From Aliishimia sp963678085 (GTDB taxonomy: Bacteria > Pseudomonadota > Alphaproteobacteria > Rhodobacterales > Rhodobacteraceae): a DNA stretch of 64,000 nucleotides. The position numbers and the translations under genes are program-made. Of the stretch, positions 34,177 through 42,190 are shown piece by piece (the first letter of the stretch is position 1; the number at the start of each line of letters is the position of its first letter). The stretch lies in the NCBI GenBank assembly GCA_963678085.1, contig OY782680.1, forward strand, positions 248,001-312,000, read 5' to 3'. The notes under the pieces were generated by a model. The model had not been told where the DNA came from. It did no database searches and was given only the letters and a program-made list of their open reading frames with translations.

Positions 34177-34892
34177 GACGTGTTTTGATAACGGGCGGCG
34201 GAACTGGCATTGGACGGGCCATTGCCCATGCTTTTGCAGATAACGGCGATGCGGTTGTGATCACAGGGCGGCGCGAGGGGCCCTTGCAAGAGGCGGCTCA
34301 GGGGCGGGGCATCGAATACCGCATTGCAGATGTCGCTGATGAGGCGCAGGTGGCGGCTTTGTTTGATGAACCCTTTGATGTGGTGATCGCGAATGCTGGC
34401 ATGGGGCATGCGTGTAAAGTCGCAAAGATGTCACTTGAAGACTGGAACCAGGTTCTGAACGTGAATCTGACGGGGGTGTTTTTGACCTTTCGCGCAGCGC
34501 TTGCCGGCATGAAACCGGGTGGGCGGTTGATCGCCATAGCTTCAACCGCAGGCCTGCAAGGGGGCAATACGCTTGGTGCTTATTCGGCCTCCAAACATGG
34601 GGTTTTGGGCTTGGTCAAATCTCTCGCCATAGAAGTGGCCAAAGCGGGCATTACCTGCAATGCGATCTGTCCCGGCTTTGTTGAGACGGATTTGGCGCAA
34701 GGGGCGATCCAGAATGTGATGAATAAGTTCGAAGTGGACCAAGAAAAGGCCACTAAGATGATCACGGCGCGTAACCCGATGGCCCGCATGATCGCGCCGG
34801 ATGAGGTGGCCTCGGCCGCGATTTACCTCGCCTCTGCGGGGGCGTCTTCGGTGAATGGGCATAGCTTAAGCGTTTCGGGCGGCGAGATATGA
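34173..34892 (+). CDS. Short-chain dehydrogenase/reductase
   Basis: A 239-residue classical SDR. The cofactor motif is VLITGGGTGIGRAIAHAF (4-21), the NAG motif is VIANAGMGHA and the active site is YSASKHGVLG (Tyr-x3-Lys). The C-terminal VNGHSLSVSGGEI resembles 3-hydroxyacyl-CoA dehydrogenases. It overlaps the upstream fused monooxygenase (ATGA) and the MarR gene, so it probably oxidises a 3-hydroxyacyl-CoA intermediate after ring reduction. The exact substrate is not visible from sequence. Confidence 0.88.
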   Translation: MRRVLITGGGTGIGRAIAHAFADNGDAVVITGRREGPLQEAAQGRGIEYRIADVADEAQVAALFDEPFDVVIANAGMGHACKVAKMSLEDWNQVLNVNLTGVFLTFRAALAGMKPGGRLIAIASTAGLQGGNTLGAYSASKHGVLGLVKSLAIEVAKAGITCNAICPGFVETDLAQGAIQNVMNKFEVDQEKATKMITARNPMARMIAPDEVASAAIYLASAGASSVNGHSLSVSGGEI

Positions 34893-35359
34893 GCCCGCAG
34901 CCGGAACAGCGCGCAGAGCCTTTGTCCAAAGAACGGCTGCGGCTTTGGCTAAAGCTGCTAAAGGCCTCCAGCCTGATCGAAGAAGAGGTGCGCCGCCGCT
35001 TGCGTGCTGATCACGATTGGACGCTGCCCCGCTTTGATGTGATGTCCGCGCTCTCGCGATCTGTGGATGGCATGAAGATGAGCGAGATTTCCAAGATGCT
35101 GCGTGTCTCGAACGGGAATATCACCGGGATCGTTGACAAGCTGACGGAGGAGGGGCTGGCGCTGCGGGTGGCTGTGCCAGGAGATCGGCGCGCGCAATTG
35201 GTGCGTCTGACGCCAAAAGGCGTGAAGCTGTTCAATGAACATGCCGCGCATCATGAAGCTTGGATCGACGAGCTGCTTTCGGGGCTGAACGCCGATGATG
35301 TCGCGGGGATGATCTTGCGGCTGGACCATTTGACCGAACATCTTGAAGGGGAGAGCTGA
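34889..35359 (+). CDS. MarR family transcriptional regulator
   Basis: A 156-residue winged-helix protein. The recognition region is MKMSEISKMLRVSNGNITGIVDKLTEEGL (about 56-84 in outline) and the wing is PGDRRAQLVRLTPKG. MarR proteins within aromatic acyl-CoA operons commonly sense the aryl-CoA and derepress the pathway. It is embedded by ATGA overlap between SDR and hydratase genes. The palindromes at 31796 and 30778 are its most likely targets, giving one signal for catabolism and import. Confidence 0.87.
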   Translation: MSPQPEQRAEPLSKERLRLWLKLLKASSLIEEEVRRRLRADHDWTLPRFDVMSALSRSVDGMKMSEISKMLRVSNGNITGIVDKLTEEGLALRVAVPGDRRAQLVRLTPKGVKLFNEHAAHHEAWIDELLSGLNADDVAGMILRLDHLTEHLEGES

Positions 35360-35360
35360 C

Positions 35361-36161
35361 ATGCGCAGCGATGTGGAACACTTTAATTGCGAAATCGCAG
35401 ATGGTATCGCGACGGTGTCGCTTGATCGACCCGAGCGCAAGAACCCCCTGACCTTTGAGAGCTACGCCGAGCTGCGCGATTGGTTCCGCGATCTGCATTA
35501 TGATGACGCGGTCAAGGCTGTGGTTTTTGCCCCCAATGGCGGGAATTTCTCATCGGGCGGCGATGTGCATGATATTATCGGGCCATTGACGAAAATGACC
35601 ATGAAGGAGCTTTTGACCTTCACCCGCATGACGGGGGATTTGGTCAAGGCGATGGTGAATTGCGGCAAGCCGATCATCGCGGCAGTCGATGGGGTTTGCG
35701 CGGGCGCAGGCGCGATTATTTCGATGGCCTCGGATCTGCGCATAGCCACGCCTGAGGCTAAGACGGCGTTTTTGTTTAACCGTGTCGGGCTGGCGGGCTG
35801 TGATATGGGGGCCTGTGCGATCTTGCCCCGGATCATCGGTCAGGGGCGCGCGGCGGAGTTGCTTTATCTGGGGCGCGCGATGAGTGCTGAGGAGGGCGCG
35901 GCTTGGGGGTATTTCAACAAACTGGTTGCGAGCGATGTGTTGATTGAGACGGCAACCACTATGGCCCGGCGCATTGCTGATGGACCCGGTTTTGCAAATA
36001 TGATGACCAAAACCATGCTTGCCCAGGAATGGTCGATGTCGATTGAACAAGCGATTGAGGCGGAGGCGCAGGCGCAAGCCATCTGTATGCAGGGACAGGA
36101 TTTTCACCGGGCCTACCACGCGTTTGTCGCTAAAGAAAAACCCGTGTTCGAGGGAGATTGA
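35361..36161 (+). CDS. Enoyl-CoA hydratase/isomerase family protein
   Basis: A 266-residue crotonase-fold protein starting at ATG 35361 with GGGGAG upstream. It has VSLDRPERKNPLTFESY near residue 24, the oxyanion-hole segment NGGNFSSGGDVHDI (about 63-76) and GVCAGAGAIISMASDLRIA (about 111-129). It likely hydrates or opens a ring-derived enoyl-CoA in the lower aminobenzoyl-CoA pathway. Followed by a 91-bp gap holding a striking inverted repeat. Confidence 0.88.
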   Translation: MRSDVEHFNCEIADGIATVSLDRPERKNPLTFESYAELRDWFRDLHYDDAVKAVVFAPNGGNFSSGGDVHDIIGPLTKMTMKELLTFTRMTGDLVKAMVNCGKPIIAAVDGVCAGAGAIISMASDLRIATPEAKTAFLFNRVGLAGCDMGACAILPRIIGQGRAAELLYLGRAMSAEEGAAWGYFNKLVASDVLIETATTMARRIADGPGFANMMTKTMLAQEWSMSIEQAIEAEAQAQAICMQGQDFHRAYHAFVAKEKPVFEGD

Positions 36162-36162
36162 T

Positions 36163-36241
36163 CATGGTGCGCGCACGCAGCTGCAAGGGTGTTCCCCACC
36201 CGCCCGCCCTCACACCCTCGCAGCTGCGTGCGCGCACCATG
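36163..36241. repeat. Near-perfect 30-bp inverted repeat within the operon
   Basis: The 30-nt arms 36163-36192 and 36212-36241 are reverse complements with a single mismatch (A36185 against C36219). They enclose a C-rich 19-nt loop (36193-36211). The arms start CATGGTGCGCGCACGCAG and hold the alternating GTGCGCGCAC and the palindrome GCAGCTGC. It fills the gap between the hydratase and dehydrogenase genes and ends next to the latter's GGAGA ribosome binding site. In RNA it would form a very stable hairpin without a U tract. Origin unknown; a mobile palindromic (REP/REPIN-like) element is one option. Confidence 0.85.
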
Positions 36242-36252
36242 GAGATGTGCTG

Positions 36253-37407
36253 ATGTCGGATCGAAGCTTTCTGTCTTGGCCCTTTTTTGAAGATAAGCAC
36301 CGCGTTTTGGCAAATGAGTTGGACGTTTGGGCAAAGAGCCATCTCAGCGCGATTGATCACAGCGACACGGACGCAGCTTGTCGGCAACTTGTGAGCATGC
36401 TGGGCGAGGCGGGATTTGCGGACCATTCTGGATCGACGCAGGGCAAGCTGGATGTGCGCGCGCTTTGCCTGATCCGCGAGACGCTGGCGCGATACGATGG
36501 ATTGGCGGATTTTGCCTTTGCCATGCAGGGTCTTGGTACTGGGGCTATCACTCTTTTTGGATCGGAGGCGCAAAAGGCTGAGTGGCTGCCTCTCACGCGG
36601 TCTGGGCAGGCGATTTCGGCCTTTGCATTGACCGAGCCAGGCAGTGGATCGGATGTGGCCGCCAACACTATGACTGCGCGCCTTGATGGCAATCATTATG
36701 TTTTAAGCGGGCAAAAGACCTGGATTTCGAATGGGGGGATTGCGGATGTTTACACGGTCTTTGCGCGCACGGGTGAGGCGCCCGGTGCCAAGGGTATGTC
36801 CGCCTTTATTGTGCCTGCTGATACGCCCGGACTTGTGATTGCTGAGCGTTTGGACACCATCGCGCCGCACCCCTTGGCCAGATTGGATTTTCAGGATGTC
36901 CGCGTGCCTGCGACAGCGATGATTGGCGCGCCCGGTCAGGGCTTTAAGATCGCCATGTCGGTGCTGGATGTGTTCCGTTCCACCGTGGCGGCGGCGGCGT
37001 TGGGCTTTGCCCGCCGCGCTTTGGATGAGGCTTTGGCCCGTGTCACCACCCGCAAGGTTCAAGGCGCGCCGCTGTTCGATCTGCAAATGGTGCAAGGGCA
37101 TATTGCCGATATGGCGCTGGATGTGGATGCGAGCGCTTTGTTGATTTACCGCGCAGCCTGGACCAAGGATAGCGGCGCGCCGCGCATAACGCGCGAGGCG
37201 GCGATGGCAAAGCTATTCGCCACTGACCAAGCGCAACAAATCATCGACAAAGCGGTTCAGCTGCATGGCGGTGATGGCGTGAAATCCAATGAGACAGTTG
37301 AAAAACTTTATCGCGAAATCAGAGCCTTGCGCATCTATGAGGGGGCCTCGGACGTGCAGCGGGTGATTATTGCACGCCAAGCTCTGAGCGCGCATCAAGG
37401 GAGGTAA
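36253..37407 (+). CDS. Acyl-CoA dehydrogenase
   Basis: A 384-residue FAD acyl-CoA dehydrogenase. FALTEPGSGSDVAANTMTARL (about 115-135) and QKTWISNGGIADVY bind FAD and substrate. LGFARRALDEAL and the C-terminal QLHGGDGVKSNETVEKLYREIRALRIYEGASDVQRVII in outline are family hallmarks. ATG 36253 is chosen because GGAGA lies 7 bp upstream and longer in-frame starts would run through the inverted repeat and the previous gene. It should act on a carboxylic acyl-CoA produced after ring cleavage. Confidence 0.9.
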   Translation: MSDRSFLSWPFFEDKHRVLANELDVWAKSHLSAIDHSDTDAACRQLVSMLGEAGFADHSGSTQGKLDVRALCLIRETLARYDGLADFAFAMQGLGTGAITLFGSEAQKAEWLPLTRSGQAISAFALTEPGSGSDVAANTMTARLDGNHYVLSGQKTWISNGGIADVYTVFARTGEAPGAKGMSAFIVPADTPGLVIAERLDTIAPHPLARLDFQDVRVPATAMIGAPGQGFKIAMSVLDVFRSTVAAAALGFARRALDEALARVTTRKVQGAPLFDLQMVQGHIADMALDVDASALLIYRAAWTKDSGAPRITREAAMAKLFATDQAQQIIDKAVQLHGGDGVKSNETVEKLYREIRALRIYEGASDVQRVIIARQALSAHQGR

Positions 37408-37409
37408 AT

Positions 37410-39026
37410 ATGCATCCATCGGCCCATAGCGATAGTTTTGCGCGAGACAACTTGCCTCCTGCAGCGGATTGGCCCGACTTGCTGCTGGAAGGGTTTGAGT
37501 ATCCCGAAAAGCTCAATGCCGCCTATGAGCTGACCGACGCGATGGTTGCCAAGGGTTTTGGCGATCACACGGCGTTGATTGGCAATGGTCGGCGGCGGAC
37601 CTATAAAGAGTTGACCGACTGGACCAATCGTCTGGCGCATGTGCTGGTTGAGGATCTGGGGGTGAAGCCAGGCAATCGTGTGTTGATCCGTTCAGCGAAC
37701 AACCCCGCGATGGTGGCGTGCTGGCTCGCGGCGACCAAGGCGGGTGCGGTTGTCGTGAACACCATGCCGATGTTGCGGGCGGTTGAGCTGAAGACATACG
37801 TGGAAAAGGCGCAGATCACCCACGCGCTGTCTGACACGCGGCTGATGGATGAGATGATCGCGTGCGCCAAGGGAAGCGAGACGCTGAAAACCGTTGTTGG
37901 CTTTGACGGGACTGCGAGCCATGATGCGGAGCTAGACCGGCTGGCCCTGACGAAACCGGTGCAATTTGAAACTGTGCCAACCTCGCAAGATGATGTCGCG
38001 TTGATCGGGTTCACCTCTGGCTCGACGGGCAATCCCAAAGCCACGATGCATTTCCACCGCGATCTTCTGATCATCGCGGATGGATATGCGCGTGAGGTGT
38101 TGAATGTGCAGCCAGAGGATGTTTTTGTTGGCTCGCCGCCATTGGCCTTTACCTTTGGGCTGGGTGGTCTTGCGATTTTCCCGTTGCGGTTCGGGGCGAC
38201 GGCGACGCTGCTAGAGACGGCTTCGCCCCCCAATATGATCGAGATCATTGAGAGTTACAAAGCGACGGTCTGTTTCACCGCCCCAACCGCTTATCGCGCG
38301 ATGCTGCGGGCGATGGATGAGGGCGCGGATCTTTCATCGCTGCGCGCCGCTGTTTCGGCGGGCGAAACGCTGCCTGGTCCTGTCTATGATGAATGGCAGC
38401 GCAAGACTGGCAAACCAATGCTTGATGGGATAGGCGCAACGGAAATGCTGCATATCTTTATCTCCAATCGGTTTGAGGATCATCGCCCCGCTTGCACCGG
38501 CAAACCTGTCACAGGGTATGAGGCGAAGGTGATCGGAGAGGATGGCGCAGAATTGCCGCGCGGCGAGATCGGGCGCTTGGCGCTACGTGGTCCCACCGGT
38601 TGCCGGTATATGTTTGGTGAACGCCAGTCGGAATATGTGCAAAACGGATGGAACATTTCGGGTGATGCGTTCAGCCAGGATGCGGATGGTTATTTCCACT
38701 TTGCCGCCCGCAATGACGACATGATTATCTCATCTGGCTACAATATCGCTGGCCCCGAGGTGGAAGCGGCGCTTTTGTCCCATCCAGCGGTTGCCGAATG
38801 CGCTGTGATCGGGGTGCCGGATGAGGCGCGCGGCGCACTCGTTGAGGCGCATGTTGTGCTTGGCGAGGGGGCCACACCATCGGATGACATGATCAAACAG
38901 CTTCAAGACCATGTCAAAGCGACGATTGCACCGTTCAAATATCCGCGCTCGGTCGTGTTTACGGATGCGCTTCCCAAGACTGAAAGTGGCAAGATCCAGC
39001 GGTTCCGGCTGCGGCGCGCATCATGA
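37410..39026 (+). CDS. Aryl-CoA ligase, probably 2-aminobenzoate (anthranilate)-CoA ligase
   Basis: A 538-residue ANL-superfamily enzyme. The AMP-binding motif is IGFTSGSTGNPKATMHFHRD (about 192-211), with DGIGATEMLHIFISN in the middle, the hinge RNDDMIISSGYNIAGPEVE and the catalytic lysine motif PKTESGKIQR at the C-terminus. The overall pattern is that of benzoate-CoA ligases. It sits between the acyl-CoA dehydrogenase and tryptophan dioxygenase genes and should activate the anthranilate made by kynureninase. The start has GGGAGGT just upstream, overlapping the previous stop. Confidence 0.87.
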   Translation: MHPSAHSDSFARDNLPPAADWPDLLLEGFEYPEKLNAAYELTDAMVAKGFGDHTALIGNGRRRTYKELTDWTNRLAHVLVEDLGVKPGNRVLIRSANNPAMVACWLAATKAGAVVVNTMPMLRAVELKTYVEKAQITHALSDTRLMDEMIACAKGSETLKTVVGFDGTASHDAELDRLALTKPVQFETVPTSQDDVALIGFTSGSTGNPKATMHFHRDLLIIADGYAREVLNVQPEDVFVGSPPLAFTFGLGGLAIFPLRFGATATLLETASPPNMIEIIESYKATVCFTAPTAYRAMLRAMDEGADLSSLRAAVSAGETLPGPVYDEWQRKTGKPMLDGIGATEMLHIFISNRFEDHRPACTGKPVTGYEAKVIGEDGAELPRGEIGRLALRGPTGCRYMFGERQSEYVQNGWNISGDAFSQDADGYFHFAARNDDMIISSGYNIAGPEVEAALLSHPAVAECAVIGVPDEARGALVEAHVVLGEGATPSDDMIKQLQDHVKATIAPFKYPRSVVFTDALPKTESGKIQRFRLRRAS

Positions 39027-39862
39027 GCACTACACCCTACAATCCCGAAACCGGGGGAGCCAAGATGGATTTTCAGGATGCGATGTCCTATGGGGACTAC
39101 CTGCATCTGACCAAGATCCTGAACGCGCAAGCACCGCTCAGCGCTGCGCATGATGAGCTTTTATTCATCATCCAGCATCAAACATCTGAGCTTTGGATGA
39201 AGCTGATCTTGCATGAGCTGAATGCCGCGCGAGAGGCGCTAAGGGCAGGCGACACAGCGACAATGTTCAAAATGCTTGCGCGGGTCAGCCGCATTTTCGA
39301 GCAGCTCAACAACCAATGGGACGTTTTGCGGACGATGACGCCAGCGGATTACACGACGTTCCGCGCGGCATTGGGGCCATCATCTGGCTTTCAGTCCCAT
39401 CAATACCGGATGATCGAATATGTGCTGGGAAATCGGAACCCCAATATGATCAAGCCGCACGCCCATGTTCCAGAGCTTCAAGCCGCGCTAGAGCACGAAC
39501 TGGCGCAACCCAGTTTCTATGACGAGGTGATCCGGCATCTGTTTCAAACGCTTGACGGTCATGCAGACAACGTGCCACCCCCTCAGTTGGACAGCCCGCA
39601 TGCCGCTGTTCCCGAGATCCAGGCGCGCTGGAAGATCGTCTATGAAGATACAAGCAAGCATTGGGCGCTTTATGAACTGGGTGAGAAACTCGTAGATCTT
39701 GAGGATTACTTCCGCCGTTGGCGCTTTAACCATGTGACCACCGTGGAACGGGTGATTGGCTTTAAGCGCGGCACGGGCGGCACTGCCGGGGTTTCCTATT
39801 TACGCCGGATGCTTGATGTAGAACTGTTTCCTGAACTCTGGCACCTTAGAGGTGAGCTATGA
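39023..39862 (+). CDS. kynA: Tryptophan 2,3-dioxygenase
   Basis: A 279-residue heme enzyme that opens the indole ring of L-tryptophan to N-formylkynurenine. DELLFIIQHQTSELWMKLIL (about 41-60) and FRAALGPSSGFQSHQYRMIE (about 113-132) are nearly invariant in the family. The C-terminal RWRFNHVTTVERVIGFKRG holds the expected proximal-histidine segment, and KRGTGGTAGVSYLRR follows. It overlaps both the ligase and kynureninase genes by 4 bp. This firmly ties the CoA pathway to tryptophan. Confidence 0.96.
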   Translation: MSTTPYNPETGGAKMDFQDAMSYGDYLHLTKILNAQAPLSAAHDELLFIIQHQTSELWMKLILHELNAAREALRAGDTATMFKMLARVSRIFEQLNNQWDVLRTMTPADYTTFRAALGPSSGFQSHQYRMIEYVLGNRNPNMIKPHAHVPELQAALEHELAQPSFYDEVIRHLFQTLDGHADNVPPPQLDSPHAAVPEIQARWKIVYEDTSKHWALYELGEKLVDLEDYFRRWRFNHVTTVERVIGFKRGTGGTAGVSYLRRMLDVELFPELWHLRGEL

Positions 39863-41046
39863 CTCTACCGCGTAAAAACCTGTTCGACATCCCTGAAGGC
39901 GTGATTTACCTTGATGGCAATTCCCTTGGCCCCTTGCCAAAAGGTGCTGCGGCGCGTGCAACCAAAACAATCGAGGCCGAATGGGGCCAACAGTTGATCC
40001 GCGCCTGGAACACCGCTGGTTGGATGGATCTGCCGCGCAAGGTTGGTGATCGCATTGCGGGCTTGATTGGTGCCCCGGATGGCTCCGTTGCAACGGGAGA
40101 TACCCTGTCCATCAAGGTCTATCAGGCCCTCGCCGCAGCGTTGAAAATGCGCCCAGATCGCCGCGTGATCCTGTCGGATAAGGGCAATTTTCCCAGCGAT
40201 CTCTACATGGCGCAAGGCCTCATCGACACGATTGACAAGGATTACGAGCTGCAAACACCTGCCCCTGAGGATGTTGCCAATGCGATCACCGACAATGTGG
40301 CGGTCGTGATGCTAACGCAAGTGGATTATCGCTCGGGCCGGATGCATGATATGAAGGCGATAACGGAAAAAGCCCATGCTGCTGGCGCTGTGATGATCTG
40401 GGATCTGGCGCATTCCGCTGGGGCTGTGCCGGTGGATTTGACAGGTTCCAATGCTGAATTTGCTGTGGGTTGTTCGTATAAGTACCTCAATGGTGGCCCC
40501 GGTGCGCCTGCCTTTATCTATGCGCGTCCCGACCTCGTTACAGAAGTCAAACCGGCATTGGCTGGCTGGCTGGGCCATGATGCACCCTTTGCGATGGAAC
40601 TTGGGTATCGCCCTGCTATGTCAACGGAACGCTTGCGCGTGGGCACCCCGCCGATTGTGCAACTATCCATTCTCGAGGCGGCCCTAGATGCTTGGGAAGG
40701 CGTGAACATGTCAGAGCTGCGCGCGGCGTCCATTGCTCTGTCTGAGACGTTCATTGCGCAGGTTGAGGCCCGTTGCCCAGAGCTGACGCTCGCGTCTCCC
40801 AGGGATGCCGGGCAACGCGGTAGCCAAGTTTCTTTCGCCTTCGAGAACGGCTATGCCGCCATGCAGGCCATTATTGAGCGCGGCGTCATTGGCGATTTTC
40901 GCGCTCCCAATATCATGCGCTTTGGCTTCACGCCGCTCTATCTCGATCAAAAGGATATCGTTTCTGCCTGCGAGATCATCGAAGAGGTGATCAATGGCGG
41001 GTTGTGGCAAGATCCGAAATACCACCAGAAATCCCGCGTTACCTGA
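39859..41046 (+). CDS. kynU: Kynureninase
   Basis: A 395-residue PLP enzyme that splits kynurenine into anthranilate and alanine. PLP binding is shown by MIWDLAHSAGAVPVDL (Asp182, His185) and the Schiff-base lysine in CSYKYLNGGPGAPAF (Lys208). YLDGNSLGPLP near residue 17 and MRFGFTPLYL near the C-terminus are also typical. Start overlaps kynA (ATGA). With kynA and the formamidase gene it completes tryptophan to anthranilate. Confidence 0.96.
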   Translation: MTLPRKNLFDIPEGVIYLDGNSLGPLPKGAAARATKTIEAEWGQQLIRAWNTAGWMDLPRKVGDRIAGLIGAPDGSVATGDTLSIKVYQALAAALKMRPDRRVILSDKGNFPSDLYMAQGLIDTIDKDYELQTPAPEDVANAITDNVAVVMLTQVDYRSGRMHDMKAITEKAHAAGAVMIWDLAHSAGAVPVDLTGSNAEFAVGCSYKYLNGGPGAPAFIYARPDLVTEVKPALAGWLGHDAPFAMELGYRPAMSTERLRVGTPPIVQLSILEAALDAWEGVNMSELRAASIALSETFIAQVEARCPELTLASPRDAGQRGSQVSFAFENGYAAMQAIIERGVIGDFRAPNIMRFGFTPLYLDQKDIVSACEIIEEVINGGLWQDPKYHQKSRVT

Positions 41047-41057
41047 AAGGACAAAAA

Positions 41058-41294
41058 ATGACCTGCCTCTTTGTGCAAATCCGCTGTCGCCCCGGAACGG
41101 CCTACCAAGTTGCCGATGCCATTGCTCAGCGGGAAATCCATTCTGAGCTTTACTCGGTCAGCGGCGATTTTGATCTGTTGATGAAAATCTATGTCCCCGA
41201 AGGCGAAGATATCGGGAAATATATTAACGATAACCTCCTGACCATCGAAGGCATTGAGCGCACCTACACAACCCAAACCTATAAGGCCTTCTGA
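41058..41294 (+). CDS. Stand-alone Lrp/AsnC ligand-binding (RAM) domain protein
   Basis: Only 78 residues: ATG 41058 follows GAAAGGACAAAAA, an excellent ribosome binding site. The whole protein is an AsnC/RAM domain (LFVQIRCRPGTAYQVADAIA, then VSGDFDLLMKIYVPEGEDIG) with no DNA-binding helix-turn-helix. RAM domains bind amino acids. Its place right after kynU is notable because the Lrp-type KynR of Pseudomonas senses kynurenine. It could modulate a full-length Lrp protein or an enzyme; this is inference. Confidence 0.85.
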   Translation: MTCLFVQIRCRPGTAYQVADAIAQREIHSELYSVSGDFDLLMKIYVPEGEDIGKYINDNLLTIEGIERTYTTQTYKAF

Positions 41295-41298
41295 GCTG

Positions 41299-41706
41299 GT
41301 GCATTTTTCCTTTCCACAAAAGGTCTTGTTCAAGCATTGCGACCCAGCAGGGATCGTCTTTTATCCGCGGTTTTTCGAGATGATCAATGACGCGGTTGAG
41401 GCGATGTTTAGCGATGTCTTGGGTTGGCCCTTTGAGGCAATGCATCCCGAATACGGTGTTCCAACGGCCGAGTTCAATGTGCGGTTCAAAACAGCTTGTC
41501 GTCACGGGGACCAGCTTATTCTGGGTGTTCAGTTGAAACGGGTAGGGCGCTCTAGCCTCTCGCTCACGACAACAGCGCGCCGCAGCAAGCAGGTTTGCTT
41601 TGAAGCCGATCAGGTTCTGGTCTGTGTGGGCAGCGATGGACGTCCCACCCCTTGGCCCGAGGGTGTGCGTGCAAAGATTAATTCTCTGATGGAGCCTAAA
41701 ACATGA
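41299..41706 (+). CDS. Hotdog-fold acyl-CoA thioesterase (4-hydroxybenzoyl-CoA thioesterase type)
   Basis: A protein of about 135 residues. KVLFKHCDPAGIVFYPRFFEMIND (about 7-30 in outline) contains the DPAGI motif with the catalytic aspartate of Pseudomonas-type 4-hydroxybenzoyl-CoA thioesterase. GTG 41299, 5 bp after the RAM gene stop, is chosen. A TTG at 41254 would overlap the RAM gene by 41 bp and add a proline-rich leader. It overlaps the Rid gene (ATGA). It may rescue CoA from dead-end aryl-CoAs or release a product. Confidence 0.83.
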   Translation: MHFSFPQKVLFKHCDPAGIVFYPRFFEMINDAVEAMFSDVLGWPFEAMHPEYGVPTAEFNVRFKTACRHGDQLILGVQLKRVGRSSLSLTTTARRSKQVCFEADQVLVCVGSDGRPTPWPEGVRAKINSLMEPKT

Positions 41707-42104
41707 AACCTCAGACAATCCACCCCGAAGGTTGGGCTCCGGCGCTTGGCTATGCCAATGGCATGCTGATGGCAGATGGGACGTTGCATGTGGGTGGCCA
41801 GATCGGTTGGGACAAAGATAAGCGATTTGTTCCCGGCGGCTTCATCCCTCAAATGGAACAAGCGCTGAGCAACATTGCACAGATCGTGCAGGCGGCAGGC
41901 GGTGATGTGAGCGATATTGGCCGGCTGACATGGTTCGTGAAGGACAAGGCAGAGTATTTAGCCAACCAACGCGAGGTGGGCAAAGCGTATCAGCGGGTTT
42001 TCGGCAAACACTTCCCGGCGATGTCGATGATCATAATCAACGATTTGGTCGAAGATGAAGCCCTCATCGAGATCGAAGCCACAGCATATATCGCGCCAAA
42101 ATGA
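41703..42104 (+). CDS. Rid-family (YjgF/YER057c/UK114) protein lacking the canonical catalytic arginine
   Basis: A 133-residue Rid fold protein: GYANGMLMADGTLHVGGQIGWD, QALSNIAQIVQAAGGDVSDIGRLTWFV and the C-terminal IEIEATAYIAPK. In E. coli RidA the catalytic Arg105 lies in PARSCVEV; the aligned segment here is PAMSMIII, so the arginine is methionine. It therefore should not act as a standard 2-aminoacrylate deaminase. It ends the operon, where an enamine or imine intermediate of aminobenzoyl-CoA breakdown, or a noncatalytic role, can be imagined. Confidence 0.87.
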   Translation: MKPQTIHPEGWAPALGYANGMLMADGTLHVGGQIGWDKDKRFVPGGFIPQMEQALSNIAQIVQAAGGDVSDIGRLTWFVKDKAEYLANQREVGKAYQRVFGKHFPAMSMIIINDLVEDEALIEIEATAYIAPK

Positions 42105-42190
42105 TGATGCGAACGCGTCTGAAATCTACGTCAGTGCTGTCCCATGTGATCCTCATTCCATCGACAGGAAACACAGGCAAATTTCTCACA

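Noticed and set aside
36019..36252. Acyl-CoA dehydrogenase starting inside the hydratase gene
   Set aside because: It would translate the 30-bp inverted repeat and overlap 143 bp of another frame; ATG 36253 has a good ribosome binding site and family-like N-terminus.
42105..42190. Possible terminator or small RNA between the Rid gene and the isomerase gene
   Set aside because: No stem of useful length was found in these 86 bp.
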